In this document: piece after piece, positions 1 through 9,067 of the stretch
How the letters are laid out: each line of letters begins with the position of its first letter
Position numbering within the stretch: the first letter of the stretch is position 1
Translations under genes and position numbers: made by a program
Notes under the pieces: model-generated
Told to the model about the DNA's origin: nothing
What the model saw: the letters and a program-made list of their open reading frames with translations, nothing else
Database searches by the model: none
Assembly (NCBI GenBank): GCA_002898275.1
Contig: BEIQ01000007.1
Coordinates: forward strand, 1-60,104
Source: a bacterium HR40
Lineage (GTDB): Bacteria; Pseudomonadota; Alphaproteobacteria; Geminicoccales; Geminicoccaceae
DNA: 60,104 nucleotides
Direction of reading: 5' to 3'

Positions 1-937
<937 letters not shown>

Positions 938-1126
938 CCCATCCCAGCTACCCTGGCACGCAAGGCGATCCCCCAAGGCCCCTACCACCCACGCGAACAG
1001 CCAAGCACCTACCCCTCGACCACCCACGCAGGCCATAGAGACCCCAAAAGACCCACCTCAGGCAAGGATACCACGGACGACCTCAACCACCGCCGCCCGC
1101 ACATCCCTTCCCCTCAACCATCACGA

Positions 1127-1159
1127 TGAGAAAGAGCGAAGGCGAGACATCCGTCTCGC
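1127..1159 (-). promoter_or_regulatory. rRNA leader antitermination site: boxB-like hairpin and boxA
   Basis: Read on the minus strand, a perfect 7-bp hairpin GCGAGAC-GGAT-GTCTCGC (1142-1159) is followed after four bases by GCTCTTTCTCA (1127-1137). The latter matches 9 of 11 positions of the bacterial boxA consensus GCTCTTTAACA. In rRNA leaders boxB precedes boxA, which is the order seen here. These elements load the Nus factors that keep RNA polymerase from terminating in the untranslated rRNA operon. The position between promoter and 16S supports the reading; function is inferred. Confidence 0.6.
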
Positions 1160-1187
1160 GTGCGGCCCGACCGCCGCGACGGACCGC

Positions 1188-1216
1188 CATATAGCGAGGG
1201 CATACCCGGTCCGCAA
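1188..1216 (-). promoter_or_regulatory. rRNA operon promoter
   Basis: On the minus strand a -35 element TTGCGG (1211-1216) is separated by exactly 17 bases from a -10 element TATATG (1188-1193). Transcription would start near 1181, giving a leader of about 240 bases that contains the boxB/boxA pair before the 16S gene. No other equally good pair was seen in the leader. Additional upstream promoters cannot be excluded. Confidence 0.55.
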
Positions 1217-1357
1217 GAGGGGAGATCGCGCTTTTTTTCCTCCCCTGCTCAGGGGGCGGCAGTCGAGAAGATCCCGCCTCGCACCGCCGCCCCCTTCCGG
1301 CTGCGCGCCACGCCGATGCGCGACGCCTCCCCCGGCTGACACACCGCACGCCGTCTC

Positions 1358-1373
1358 GTAACCGTGCGGTTAC
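1358..1373. promoter_or_regulatory. operator-like inverted repeat upstream of the FAD monooxygenase
   Basis: GTAACCG-TG-CGGTTAC is a perfect 7+7 inverted repeat with a 2-base centre, 115 bases before the monooxygenase start and between the divergent rRNA promoter and that gene. A further half site GTAACC lies at about 1445. The form resembles operators of TetR-type repressors. No regulator gene is adjacent in the window, so the binding protein is unknown. Confidence 0.4.
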
Positions 1374-1487
1374 CTGCATCTAGGCACATTGCCGCAGCTG
1401 CGCAAGACACCCGCTCGTCGGCCGCTGGAAAAAGTTTCGTCTGTAACCATCTCCTTTCGCGGAACCGCGCTCCTTCCGGAGGCCGAG

Positions 1488-3125
1488 GTGGGCCGCTACG
1501 TCCATCCACGCTTCGCCTGGCATCCCACCCCAGACGCCGCGGCGTCCTCGCCCGTGGAACACGAGACCGTCATCGTCGGCGCCGGCCCCGTCGGCCTTGC
1601 CCTCGCTCTCGATCTCGCCGCCCGCGGCCGCCCGGTGCTGCTCGTCGACGACGACGACACGGTGAGCGTCGGCTCGCGCGCCATTTGCTGGTCCAAGCGC
1701 ACCCTCGAGATCATGGACCGCCTCGGGCTCGGCGATCGGCTGCTCGCCAAAGGGGTGACCTGGAACACCGGCCGAGTCTTCTTCCGCGATCGCGAAGTCT
1801 GGCGCTTCGACCTCTTGCCCGAGCCCGGCCATCGCATGCCCGCCTTCGTCAACCTGCAACAGTACTGGTTCGAACAATTCGCGGTCGAAGAGGCCGGCGC
1901 TCGGCCGCGCGTCGAGATCCGCTGGAAGACCCGCGTGACAGCGGTGGAGCCGAGCCCGGACGGTGTCCTCGTGACCCTCGTCGATCCCGCCGGTCGCTAT
2001 CGCCTCCATGCCCGCTATCTGCTCGCCTGCGATGGCGCGCGCAGCAGCATCCGCCGCATGCTCGGCCTCGATTTTCGCGGCCGGGTGTTCGAGGATCGCT
2101 TCCTCATCACCGACGTCCACATGCAGGCCGAGTTCCCGGCGGAACGTTGGTTCTGGTTCGAGCCGCCGTTCCATCCGGGCCATTCCGCCCTCCTCCACCG
2201 CCAGGCCGACGACATCTGGCGCATCGACCTGCAGCTCGGACCGGAGGCCGATCCCGAAGAAGAAAAGAAGCCCGAGCGCGTCATCCCGCGGCTGCGGGCC
2301 ATGTTGGGCGAGCGGCAGTTCGAGCTCGACTGGGTCAGCGTCTATACCTTCCAGTGCCGCCGGTTGCCGCACTTCCGCCACGGTCGGGTGATCTTCGCCG
2401 GCGATTCGGCGCACCAAGTGTCGCCGTTCGGCGCCCGCGGCGGCAATGGCGGCATCCAGGATGCCGACAATCTCGCCTGGAAGCTCGCCCTCGTCCTCGA
2501 CGGCCGGGCCCCCGAAAGCCTGCTCGAGAGTTACGATCTCGAGCGCGGACAGGCGGCCGACGAGAACATCCTCCACTCCACCCGCTCCACCGACTTCATC
2601 GTGCCGCGCACGCCGGCGGCGATCGCCTTCCGGGACGCCGTGCTGGAGCTCGCCGAGCGCTTCCCCTTCGCCCGCCGCTTCGTCAACAGCGGCCGCCTGT
2701 CGCTGCCCACCGTCTACGACGGCTCGCCCCTCAATAGCCCGGACGAGGCCGCATTTCCCAGCGCCATGCGACCGGGATCGGCAGCGACCGACGCCCCGGT
2801 GGGAATCGACGGGCGGCGGGACTGGCTCTTGCACGCTCTGGGCCCGGAGTTCACCTTGCTGCTCGCTCCGGGCGACGGGGTCGCAGTCGAGGAACTGCGC
2901 AACGCCGTGGCCGACCTGCCGGTGTCCGTGGCGGTGCGCACTGTCGGCCTCGGCCAAGATGCCGATCTCCACGACTGCGACGGCCTCGTGACCCGCCGCT
3001 ACGACCTGTGGCCGGGAACGGCCTATCTCTTCCGCCCGGACCAGCATGTCTGCGCCCGCTTCCGGTCGCCGCGGCCCGAGGGGGTGCGACGCGCGGTGTT
3101 GCGCGCCATGGGCTGGGAGGTGTGA
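1488..3125 (+). CDS. FAD-dependent aromatic-type monooxygenase
   Basis: This 545-residue flavoprotein belongs to the class A hydroxylase family (phenol 2-monooxygenase / MhpA type), whose members use NAD(P)H and O2 to hydroxylate mostly aromatic substrates. It shows the N-terminal FAD Rossmann motif VIVGAGPVGL (about residues 28-37), the SVGSRAICWSKRTLE stretch typical of the group, and the second FAD motif RVIFAGDSAH (about 299-308) followed by GGNGGIQDADNLAWKL. A thioredoxin-like C-terminal part follows. I chose the GTG at 1488 because GGAGG stands seven bases before it; the open frame extends upstream to a TTG at 1389 without such a site. The DUF2783 gene follows after three bases, a pairing common for this oxidoreductase group. 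The substrate cannot be told from sequence. Confidence 0.85.
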   Translation: MGRYVHPRFAWHPTPDAAASSPVEHETVIVGAGPVGLALALDLAARGRPVLLVDDDDTVSVGSRAICWSKRTLEIMDRLGLGDRLLAKGVTWNTGRVFFRDREVWRFDLLPEPGHRMPAFVNLQQYWFEQFAVEEAGARPRVEIRWKTRVTAVEPSPDGVLVTLVDPAGRYRLHARYLLACDGARSSIRRMLGLDFRGRVFEDRFLITDVHMQAEFPAERWFWFEPPFHPGHSALLHRQADDIWRIDLQLGPEADPEEEKKPERVIPRLRAMLGERQFELDWVSVYTFQCRRLPHFRHGRVIFAGDSAHQVSPFGARGGNGGIQDADNLAWKLALVLDGRAPESLLESYDLERGQAADENILHSTRSTDFIVPRTPAAIAFRDAVLELAERFPFARRFVNSGRLSLPTVYDGSPLNSPDEAAFPSAMRPGSAATDAPVGIDGRRDWLLHALGPEFTLLLAPGDGVAVEELRNAVADLPVSVAVRTVGLGQDADLHDCDGLVTRRYDLWPGTAYLFRPDQHVCARFRSPRPEGVRRAVLRAMGWEV

Positions 3126-3128
3126 GCC

Positions 3129-3389
3129 ATGCCGGAGATGGGGGAAGGATCGAGGATCCGCGATCCCGACGAGATCTACAGTCGGCTCATGGAAGCGACC
3201 CGCGATCTCGATCCCGAAGCCACTTTGCGTTTTTGCGCCCGGCTCGTGTTGCTGCTGGCGCAAGAGATCGGCGATGACGAGCGGATCGGCCGCGCCATCC
3301 GCCTCGCCCGAGACAGCGACAGCCGGCGGGCCGAGCTCGGCGCCGCCGCAGGCGCATCGCCTTCCCTCAGCTGCCGCCCTGGACCCTGA
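3129..3389 (+). CDS. DUF2783 domain protein
   Basis: A small acidic helical protein of 86 residues. The core about residues 12-65 (DPDEIYSRLMEATRDLD, then CARLVLLLAQEIGDDERIGRAI) matches the DUF2783 pattern, a short family usually found directly after FAD-dependent hydroxylases. Its function is unknown; a partner or stabilising role for the flavoprotein is a guess from gene order. It starts three bases after the monooxygenase stop, so the two are probably co-translated. Its last 23 bases overlap the 3' end of the convergent acuI gene, and the tail beyond residue 66 looks like low-complexity read-through. Confidence 0.8.
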   Translation: MPEMGEGSRIRDPDEIYSRLMEATRDLDPEATLRFCARLVLLLAQEIGDDERIGRAIRLARDSDSRRAELGAAAGASPSLSCRPGP

Positions 3390-4368
3390 CCACCAGTCGG
3401 CCGCGCACGCGTCCCGAGAGGAAGTCCGCCGCGCGCTCTCCCGCCTCCTTCAGGGAGATCTCGCTCGTCACTCGCTCGAGCACGGCCGGTGAGAGCTCGC
3501 GCACGAGCGCCCGCCACACTCGCTCCCGCCGCTCGCGCGGACAGTAGACGGAATCGATACCGATCAGGCGCACGCCGCGCAGGATGAAGGGGTAGACGGT
3601 GCAAGTGAACTCGGCACCGCCGGCGAGGCCACAGGCGGTCACCACGCCGCGGTAGCGGGTCGCCTTCAAGATGTTGGCGAGGGTGGTGCCGCCTACCGTG
3701 TCCACGGCCCCCGCCCAGCGTTGCGATTCCAGCGGCGCCTTGCTGGGTTCGGCCAGCACCTCCCGTTTGAGGATCTCGCTGGCTCCGAGCTCGCGCAGCC
3801 AATCCGCGAGCTCGGGTCGACCCGTCGAAGCGACGACGCGATGACCGCGTCCGGCGAGCAAGGCCACCGCGAGCGATCCCACACCCCCCGCCGCACCGGA
3901 GACGAGGACATCCCCTGCATCGGCGGAAAGTCCTTGTTCCGCCAGCTCGAGGACGGCCAGCATGGCGGTGAAGCCGGCGGTGCCGATCGCCATCGCCTGG
4001 CGCGTGGTGAGCCCTTCCGGCAACGGCAGCAGCCAGTCGCCGGGAACGCGCGCCAGTTCCGCGAGGCCACCCCAGTGCCGCTCGCCGACGCCCCAGCCGG
4101 TGAGCACCACCCGATCGCCCGGGCGGAAACGGGGATCGGCCGATTCCCGCACTCGACCGGCGAAGTCGATGCCGGGCACGAAGGGAAATTCGCGGACGAT
4201 CTTGCCGGCGCCGGTAATCGCCAGCGCATCCTTGTAGTTGAGACAGGACCAGTCGACGTCGACGAGCACGTCGCCTGGCGGCAACCGGTCGACGGGAAGG
4301 CGCTCCAAACGCCACACCGTCCGCCCGTCGACGCGATCGAGGACCAGGGCTTCGAAGGTCTCTGCCAC
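3367..4368 (-). CDS. acuI: acrylyl-CoA reductase (NADPH), AcuI/YhdH type
   Basis: A zinc-free medium-chain dehydrogenase/reductase of 333 residues, close to the usual AcuI length. It has the N-terminal GroES-like fold with SCLNYKDALAITGAGKIVR and PGIDFAGRV (residues about 45-75), GDRVVLTGWGVGERHWGG, and the nucleotide motif VSGAAGGVGSLAV near residue 155. The near-invariant tail EAGERAADFLSGRVRGRLVVR completes the match. AcuI reduces acrylyl-CoA to propionyl-CoA and so detoxifies acrylate and lets cells assimilate 3-hydroxypropionate. GTG at 4368 is chosen because VAETFEALVL matches the usual family N-terminus; the frame is open for 26 codons more. It is divergent from a TRAP transporter pair, and a 16-bp palindrome lies in the gap. 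Confidence 0.87.
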   Translation of the reverse strand: MAETFEALVLDRVDGRTVWRLERLPVDRLPPGDVLVDVDWSCLNYKDALAITGAGKIVREFPFVPGIDFAGRVRESADPRFRPGDRVVLTGWGVGERHWGGLAELARVPGDWLLPLPEGLTTRQAMAIGTAGFTAMLAVLELAEQGLSADAGDVLVSGAAGGVGSLAVALLAGRGHRVVASTGRPELADWLRELGASEILKREVLAEPSKAPLESQRWAGAVDTVGGTTLANILKATRYRGVVTACGLAGGAEFTCTVYPFILRGVRLIGIDSVYCPRERRERVWRALVRELSPAVLERVTSEISLKEAGERAADFLSGRVRGRLVVRVQGGS

Positions 4369-4400
4369 AGCCTCGCTTCCCCCGCTGCCGGGCCGGTCTC

Positions 4401-4416
4401 GCCCGGGGCCCCGGGC
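4401..4416. repeat. 16-bp perfect palindrome in the acuI/dctQ divergent gap
   Basis: GCCCGGGGCCCCGGGC is fully self-complementary. It lies 32 bases before the acuI start on the minus strand and 65 bases before the dctQ start on the plus strand. A near copy of it with its left flank (GGTCTCGCCCGGG-CCCCGGG, one base shorter) occurs before leuA at 19624-19643. It could be an operator or an RNA hairpin; chance occurrence in GC-rich DNA is possible. Confidence 0.35.
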
Positions 4417-4481
4417 ATGGGTAGTAGGCAGCCGGCCGACGGTCAACTATCTCCGCAGGCGGCATCGAGCAGGCCCGCGGT

Positions 4482-5015
4482 ATGGACAAGCTCGCCCGCA
4501 TCGCCTCGGCGATCGAAACCCTCCAAGAGCGGCTCGGACGGTTCGTGTGCTGGCTCTTGCTCGCGGTGGCCGGCCTCGGATTCGTCATCGCCGTGCTGCG
4601 CTACGCTCTGGGAACGGGTGCGGTCTGGCTGCAGGAAAGCCAGCTGTGGTTACATGGTACGGTCTTCATGCTCGCCGCCGGCTGGACGCTCCTCCACGAT
4701 CGTCATGTACGCGTCGACATCTGGTACCGCAGCGCATCGCCGGCCGCTCGCGCCGTTACCGATCTGTGCGGCACCCTTTTCCTCCTCTGGCCCATGTGCC
4801 TCACTCTCCTCTGGACCTCGTTTCCCTGGCTCAGGGCCTCGTGGCAACGGCTCGAGGGATCGCGCGAAGCGGGCGGCCTGCCCGGTCTGTTCCTGCTCAA
4901 GAGCCTGGTTCCGGCTTTCGCATTGCTGCTCGCCCTTGCCGGCCTGGTCCGCGTCCTGCGGGCGCTCGGGACGCTGCGCGGCCGTTTGCCGGGCGATGGG
5001 AGTCCGCGGTCGTGA
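4482..5015 (+). CDS. TRAP transporter small permease (DctQ family)
   Basis: A 177-residue inner-membrane protein with four predicted helices (about 20-42, 55-72, 88-110 and 135-160), the canonical size and topology for DctQ. The conserved W-LQESQLWLHGTVFMLAAGWTL region and the HVRVDIWY motif after the second helix are typical. DctQ pairs with the large permease DctM in sodium-driven uptake of organic acids delivered by a periplasmic binding protein. It overlaps the next gene by four bases (GTGA), so translation is coupled. No binding-protein gene adjoins this pair. Confidence 0.85.
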   Translation: MDKLARIASAIETLQERLGRFVCWLLLAVAGLGFVIAVLRYALGTGAVWLQESQLWLHGTVFMLAAGWTLLHDRHVRVDIWYRSASPAARAVTDLCGTLFLLWPMCLTLLWTSFPWLRASWQRLEGSREAGGLPGLFLLKSLVPAFALLLALAGLVRVLRALGTLRGRLPGDGSPRS

Positions 5016-6385
5016 GTGCGGAAGCGCTCGCGGTCGCGAGCGTGGCGGCCACCTGCCTGGTACTGCTCGCCGGTTACCCGGTGGCCGCGGTCCTTGCCGG
5101 GGTGCCCCTCGCCTTTGCCTTCGCCGGCGCGCTCGTCGGCGTTTTCGACCTCTGGCTGCTGGCCAGTCTGCCATCGCGGCTTTTCGGCATCCTCACCAAC
5201 GAGGTGCTGGTGGCGGTGCCGCTTTTCGTGCTCATGGGTGTGGTGCTGGAACGGTCGGCCATCGCCGAAGACCTCCTGCGCGTGGCCTCCGCTCTGCTCG
5301 GCCGGGTACGGGGTGGGCTCGCCTGCGCGGTGACCGTGGTCGGCGCGTTGCTCGCCGCCTCCACCGGCATCGTCGGTGCCACGGTCGTCACCATGGGTTT
5401 GCTCGCGGTGCCCGCTATGTTGCGGGCCGGCTACGATCCGCGTCTCGCCTGCGGTGTCGTGTGCGCGGCCGGCACCCTCGGCCAGATCATCCCCCCTTCC
5501 ATCGTCCTCGTGATCCTCGCCGATGCCCTCCAAGGGGCCAATGCTCAAGCCCAGCTCGCCCTCGGGAATTTCGCCCCGGAGCCGGTGTCGGTGGTGGATC
5601 TGTTCGCCGGGGCCCTCTTGCCCGGTCTCCTCTTGGTCGCCCTTTACCTCGCCTGGATCCTCGTCGTCGTTCGCCTCCGGCCGGACCTCGCGCCGCCCCT
5701 GGCGGACACCCTCGCACGCCCCTCGGGGGCCGAGGTCGTGCGGGCGCTGGCGACACCCGTCCTCCTCGTCCTCGCCGTTCTCGGCTCGATCCTCGCGGGT
5801 GTCGCCACACCGAGCGAGTCGGCAGCCTTTGGCGCCGTCGGAGCCATCGCCCTGGCCGCCAGCCGAAGGCGGCTCGACCGCACGGTCCTGCGCTCCTGCC
5901 TCGAACGTGCCACCCAGTTGAGCGCCATGATCTTCTTCATCCTCGTCGGCGCCTCGATCTTCTCTCTGGTCTTCCGCGGCTTCGGCGGCGACCGTCTCGT
6001 CCACTCGGTCTTGACCGCCACGCCAGGTGGCAGCGTCGGCGCCCTCCTCGTGGTGATGATCGCGCTCTTCCTCCTCGGCTTCTTCCTCGACTTCGTCGAG
6101 ATCGTCTATGTGGTGGTGCCGGTGGTCGGGCCGGTGTTGATCGCCATGGGGATCGACCCGGTGTGGCTCGGGGTGATGATGGCCGTCAATCTGCAGACGA
6201 GCTTCCTCACCCCCCCTGTCGGCTACGCCCTTTTCTATCTCCAAGGAGTGGTGCCGAGCGAGGTCAAGACGATCGACGTCTACCGCGGTGTCGTCCCGTT
6301 CGTGCTGCTCCAGCTCGGCGGCCTCGTCCTGGTGGCGGCTTTCCCCGGCCTCGCGACTTGGCTGCCGGCGGCGCTGTTCGGCTGA
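5012..6385 (+). CDS. TRAP transporter large permease (DctM family)
   Basis: A 457-residue polytopic membrane protein, of normal DctM length. Family signatures are VPLFVLMGVVLERS, STGIVGATVVTMGLLAVPAM, AAGTLGQIIPPSIVLVILAD, VATPSESAAFGAVGA and NLQTSFLTPPVGYALFYLQG. It forms the ion-coupled translocation pathway of a TRAP transporter. The GTG start overlaps the dctQ stop (GTGA). The gene ends ten bases before the stop of a second, oppositely oriented dctM, so two TRAP loci meet tail to tail. The periplasmic receptor for this pair is not in the window, so the substrate is unknown. Confidence 0.9.
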   Translation: MSAEALAVASVAATCLVLLAGYPVAAVLAGVPLAFAFAGALVGVFDLWLLASLPSRLFGILTNEVLVAVPLFVLMGVVLERSAIAEDLLRVASALLGRVRGGLACAVTVVGALLAASTGIVGATVVTMGLLAVPAMLRAGYDPRLACGVVCAAGTLGQIIPPSIVLVILADALQGANAQAQLALGNFAPEPVSVVDLFAGALLPGLLLVALYLAWILVVVRLRPDLAPPLADTLARPSGAEVVRALATPVLLVLAVLGSILAGVATPSESAAFGAVGAIALAASRRRLDRTVLRSCLERATQLSAMIFFILVGASIFSLVFRGFGGDRLVHSVLTATPGGSVGALLVVMIALFLLGFFLDFVEIVYVVVPVVGPVLIAMGIDPVWLGVMMAVNLQTSFLTPPVGYALFYLQGVVPSEVKTIDVYRGVVPFVLLQLGGLVLVAAFPGLATWLPAALFG

Positions 6386-6394
6386 GGCCCTAGC

Positions 6395-9052
6395 CTAGAA
6401 CCACATCGACAGATCCCGGTGCACGGCCAGGCAGGCCGCCACCTGGCTCGCCACGGCCTTGGGAAGACGCGGCTGCTGACGCAGGCCGATGGTATCGCGG
6501 ATCCGATCGGCATAGGCCTCGAGCTCGGGCAGCAGCGTCGCGGTTGCCGCCTGCCGCCAGGCTAGCTCCTGATCGTAGGCGCGACGCGCCTGGAGCAAGG
6601 CCTCGCGCGCCGCCGCCACGCCGCGCTGGCCGTTGCGCAGGGCGGTACGGACCTGGCCGAGCGCGCTGCGGATCGCCCCTGTCCCTTCGATCCCGCTCAA
6701 GCGGTCCCTGAGCTCCTGCACCCGCGCGCTCGCCGTCTCGAGCTCGCCGTCGAGCGCCGAATCGATCGCCGCAAAGGCGTCCGCGAGCCGCCCCAGCGCC
6801 TCGCCGCTGCGGAGCACAGCGAGCAGTTCGGCGATCGGCAGCCAGGCCTCGTCGACGTTGCGACGATAGACGGACACCGCTCGCTGCTCGGCGGTCAGGA
6901 GCGCCTTGACCCGGTCGCGGACCTCGGCCCAGTCGCCCGGGATCTGCCGGGCGAGGGCCTCGCGTTCGCGCCGCGCTTCGAGGAGACGACTCTCGAGGCG
7001 CTGGACGGCACCGGCATTCGCCGGATCGCCGCGGTCCAAGCGAGAGAGATCGCGTTCGAGCGCCGCGATCGCCCGATCGATGCGCGCCATCTGGCGTTCG
7101 ATGTCGCGCACCTGCGCTCGCAGCGGCCGGTACTCGCTGGCTGCCGCATCGATGGCGGCACGGGCCTCCTCCACTTGCGCCGCGAGATCGAAGGTGCGGC
7201 GCGCCCGCTCGATCCCTTCGCGCAGTTTCTTCGCATAGTCCTCGGGCAAAAACGGCAGGTCGAGCGCGGCGACGCGCGCCATTGCCTGCTCGAGCTCGGC
7301 GCGCCGCTGGTCGTACTCCCTGAATACTACGTGCTCGATGCAATACTGGAGTCGGGGATTGAGCGGCGGTGGTGCCGTCTCGGCCGTGAGCGCGCTGCGG
7401 ATCGGCAGAAAGTTCGAGAGCTGTGGGAAAAAACCGACGATCGCGAGGGCGAGGAGCTGAAGGCCGATGAACGGGACGACCCCGCGATAAATGTGGAGAG
7501 TGGTGACCTCGGGCGGCGCCACTCCGCGCAGATAGAACAGAGCGAATCCGAACGGCGGCGTGAGGAAGGAGGTCTGGAAGTTCACGCCGATCATGACCCC
7601 GAACCACAGAGCCATGACGTTGGCGCTCGGATCGGCGAGGAGGATAGGAGTGACGATCGGTACGACCACGACGGCGATTTCGATGAAATCGATGAAGAAT
7701 CCGAGAACGAAGATCACCGCATTGACGATGAAAAACTGCGTCCAAAAGCCTCCTGGCAGAGATTGCAAGAAATTGCGTACGAGCTCCTCGCCCCCGAAGG
7801 CCCGGAAGGCTGCGGTGAGCATCGCCGCTCCCATGAGGATGACGAAGACCAGAGCCGAGGTCTTGGCGGTCTCCATCATCACGTGCTGCAGCGTGTGGCC
7901 CTCGCGGAACGTCCGCCAGCCGCTCCAGAGGAGGGCGACCGTGAGGCCCAGCACGCCGAGGGCGGCCACCATGAGCGACACGAACTGCCCGACCGTGGCG
8001 ATGTTCTTGACGTTGACGGGGGCGAGCCACAGCGCGAGGCCGATCAGGAGGAGCGAGCCCAAGGCCAGCAGGCTCGGGGTGTAGGCGCCGGGTCGCCCCT
8101 CCCACAGGCGATAGCCGGCCATGATCGTCGCACCAGCGGCGCCGATGGCACCCGCCTGGTTGACCGTCGCGACCCCCAGCATGATCGAGCCGAGCACGAG
8201 CAGGATCAGGGCGAGCGGCGGCACGAGCGAGGTCACGACGCGCATGAAAAAGGCGCGGTCGAAATGCCCCTCGTGGACCGGGGGCGCCACCTGTGGGCGG
8301 AACAGGGCGAGGACCAGGATGTAGAGCATGTAGAGCCCGACCAGCAGGAGGCCGGGCAGGAGGGCGCCCAAGAACAGCTCGCCGGCGCTGGTCGACGGAA
8401 TCTCGAACTCCGAGGGCATGGCGAGCTCGCCCGTTGCCGTCTTGTAGAGCGCCTTGCGCAGCGTGTTGGCCTGATCGACGGCGTTGGCGAGCTGGTCGGC
8501 GAGGATGATGAGCACGATCGAGGGCGGAATGATCTGGCCGAGGGTGCCGGAAGCGGCGATGGTGCCCGCCGCGAGGGTCTTGGAATAGCCGTGCCGCAGC
8601 ATGGCCGGCAGCGAGATGAGGCCCATGGCGACGACCGTGGCGCCGACGATCCCGGTGGTGGCGGCGAGCAGGCCGCCGACGAAGACCACCGATATCCCGA
8701 GCCCGCCGCGCACCGGCCCGAACAGCCGGGCCATGGTGAGGAGCAAATCGTCGGCGATCTTCGAACGCTGCAGCATGATCCCCATGAAGACGAAAAGGGG
8801 GATCGCGATCAGCGTGTCGCGGTCGGCCTCCCAGTAGACGCTGCGAAGGTTGGTGACCCCCGCCGATAGCCATTCGCCGGGCCCGCCCTCGGCGAAGAAT
8901 GCACTGACATCGCCGACGAATAGCCAGCCGGTGACGGCAGCGAGCAGAACCGTGAGGATGGCCGCCCCGGGCAGGGCGAAGGCGACCGGAAATCCCGAGG
9001 CGAGCGCCGCGCCCATAGCGAGAATGAGCAGGACGACGAAGACGTTTTCCAC
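6395..9052 (-). CDS. TRAP transporter large permease (DctM) with long C-terminal coiled-coil extension
   Basis: An 885-residue protein, about twice the usual DctM length. Residues 1 to about 555 are the permease, with LIAIPLFVFMGIMLQRS, TTGIVGATVVAMGLISLPAM, SGTLGQIIPPSIVLIILADQ, and NFQTSFLTPPFGFALFYLRG near the end. Inserted loops and extra hydrophobic helices lie in the middle (around LLALGSLLLIGLALWLAPVN). From about residue 560 to the end the protein is hydrophilic and strongly helical, rich in Arg, Glu, Ala and Leu heptads (for example RDIERQMARIDRAIAALERD), which predicts a coiled coil. It is the last gene of a dctP-dctQ-dctM operon, starting 15 bases after dctQ. The role of the tail is unknown; it may bind a cytoplasmic or regulatory partner. 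Confidence 0.88.
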   Translation of the reverse strand: MENVFVVLLILAMGAALASGFPVAFALPGAAILTVLLAAVTGWLFVGDVSAFFAEGGPGEWLSAGVTNLRSVYWEADRDTLIAIPLFVFMGIMLQRSKIADDLLLTMARLFGPVRGGLGISVVFVGGLLAATTGIVGATVVAMGLISLPAMLRHGYSKTLAAGTIAASGTLGQIIPPSIVLIILADQLANAVDQANTLRKALYKTATGELAMPSEFEIPSTSAGELFLGALLPGLLLVGLYMLYILVLALFRPQVAPPVHEGHFDRAFFMRVVTSLVPPLALILLVLGSIMLGVATVNQAGAIGAAGATIMAGYRLWEGRPGAYTPSLLALGSLLLIGLALWLAPVNVKNIATVGQFVSLMVAALGVLGLTVALLWSGWRTFREGHTLQHVMMETAKTSALVFVILMGAAMLTAAFRAFGGEELVRNFLQSLPGGFWTQFFIVNAVIFVLGFFIDFIEIAVVVVPIVTPILLADPSANVMALWFGVMIGVNFQTSFLTPPFGFALFYLRGVAPPEVTTLHIYRGVVPFIGLQLLALAIVGFFPQLSNFLPIRSALTAETAPPPLNPRLQYCIEHVVFREYDQRRAELEQAMARVAALDLPFLPEDYAKKLREGIERARRTFDLAAQVEEARAAIDAAASEYRPLRAQVRDIERQMARIDRAIAALERDLSRLDRGDPANAGAVQRLESRLLEARREREALARQIPGDWAEVRDRVKALLTAEQRAVSVYRRNVDEAWLPIAELLAVLRSGEALGRLADAFAAIDSALDGELETASARVQELRDRLSGIEGTGAIRSALGQVRTALRNGQRGVAAAREALLQARRAYDQELAWRQAATATLLPELEAYADRIRDTIGLRQQPRLPKAVASQVAACLAVHRDLSMWF

Positions 9053-9067
9053 GGCCCTCTCTCCTGC

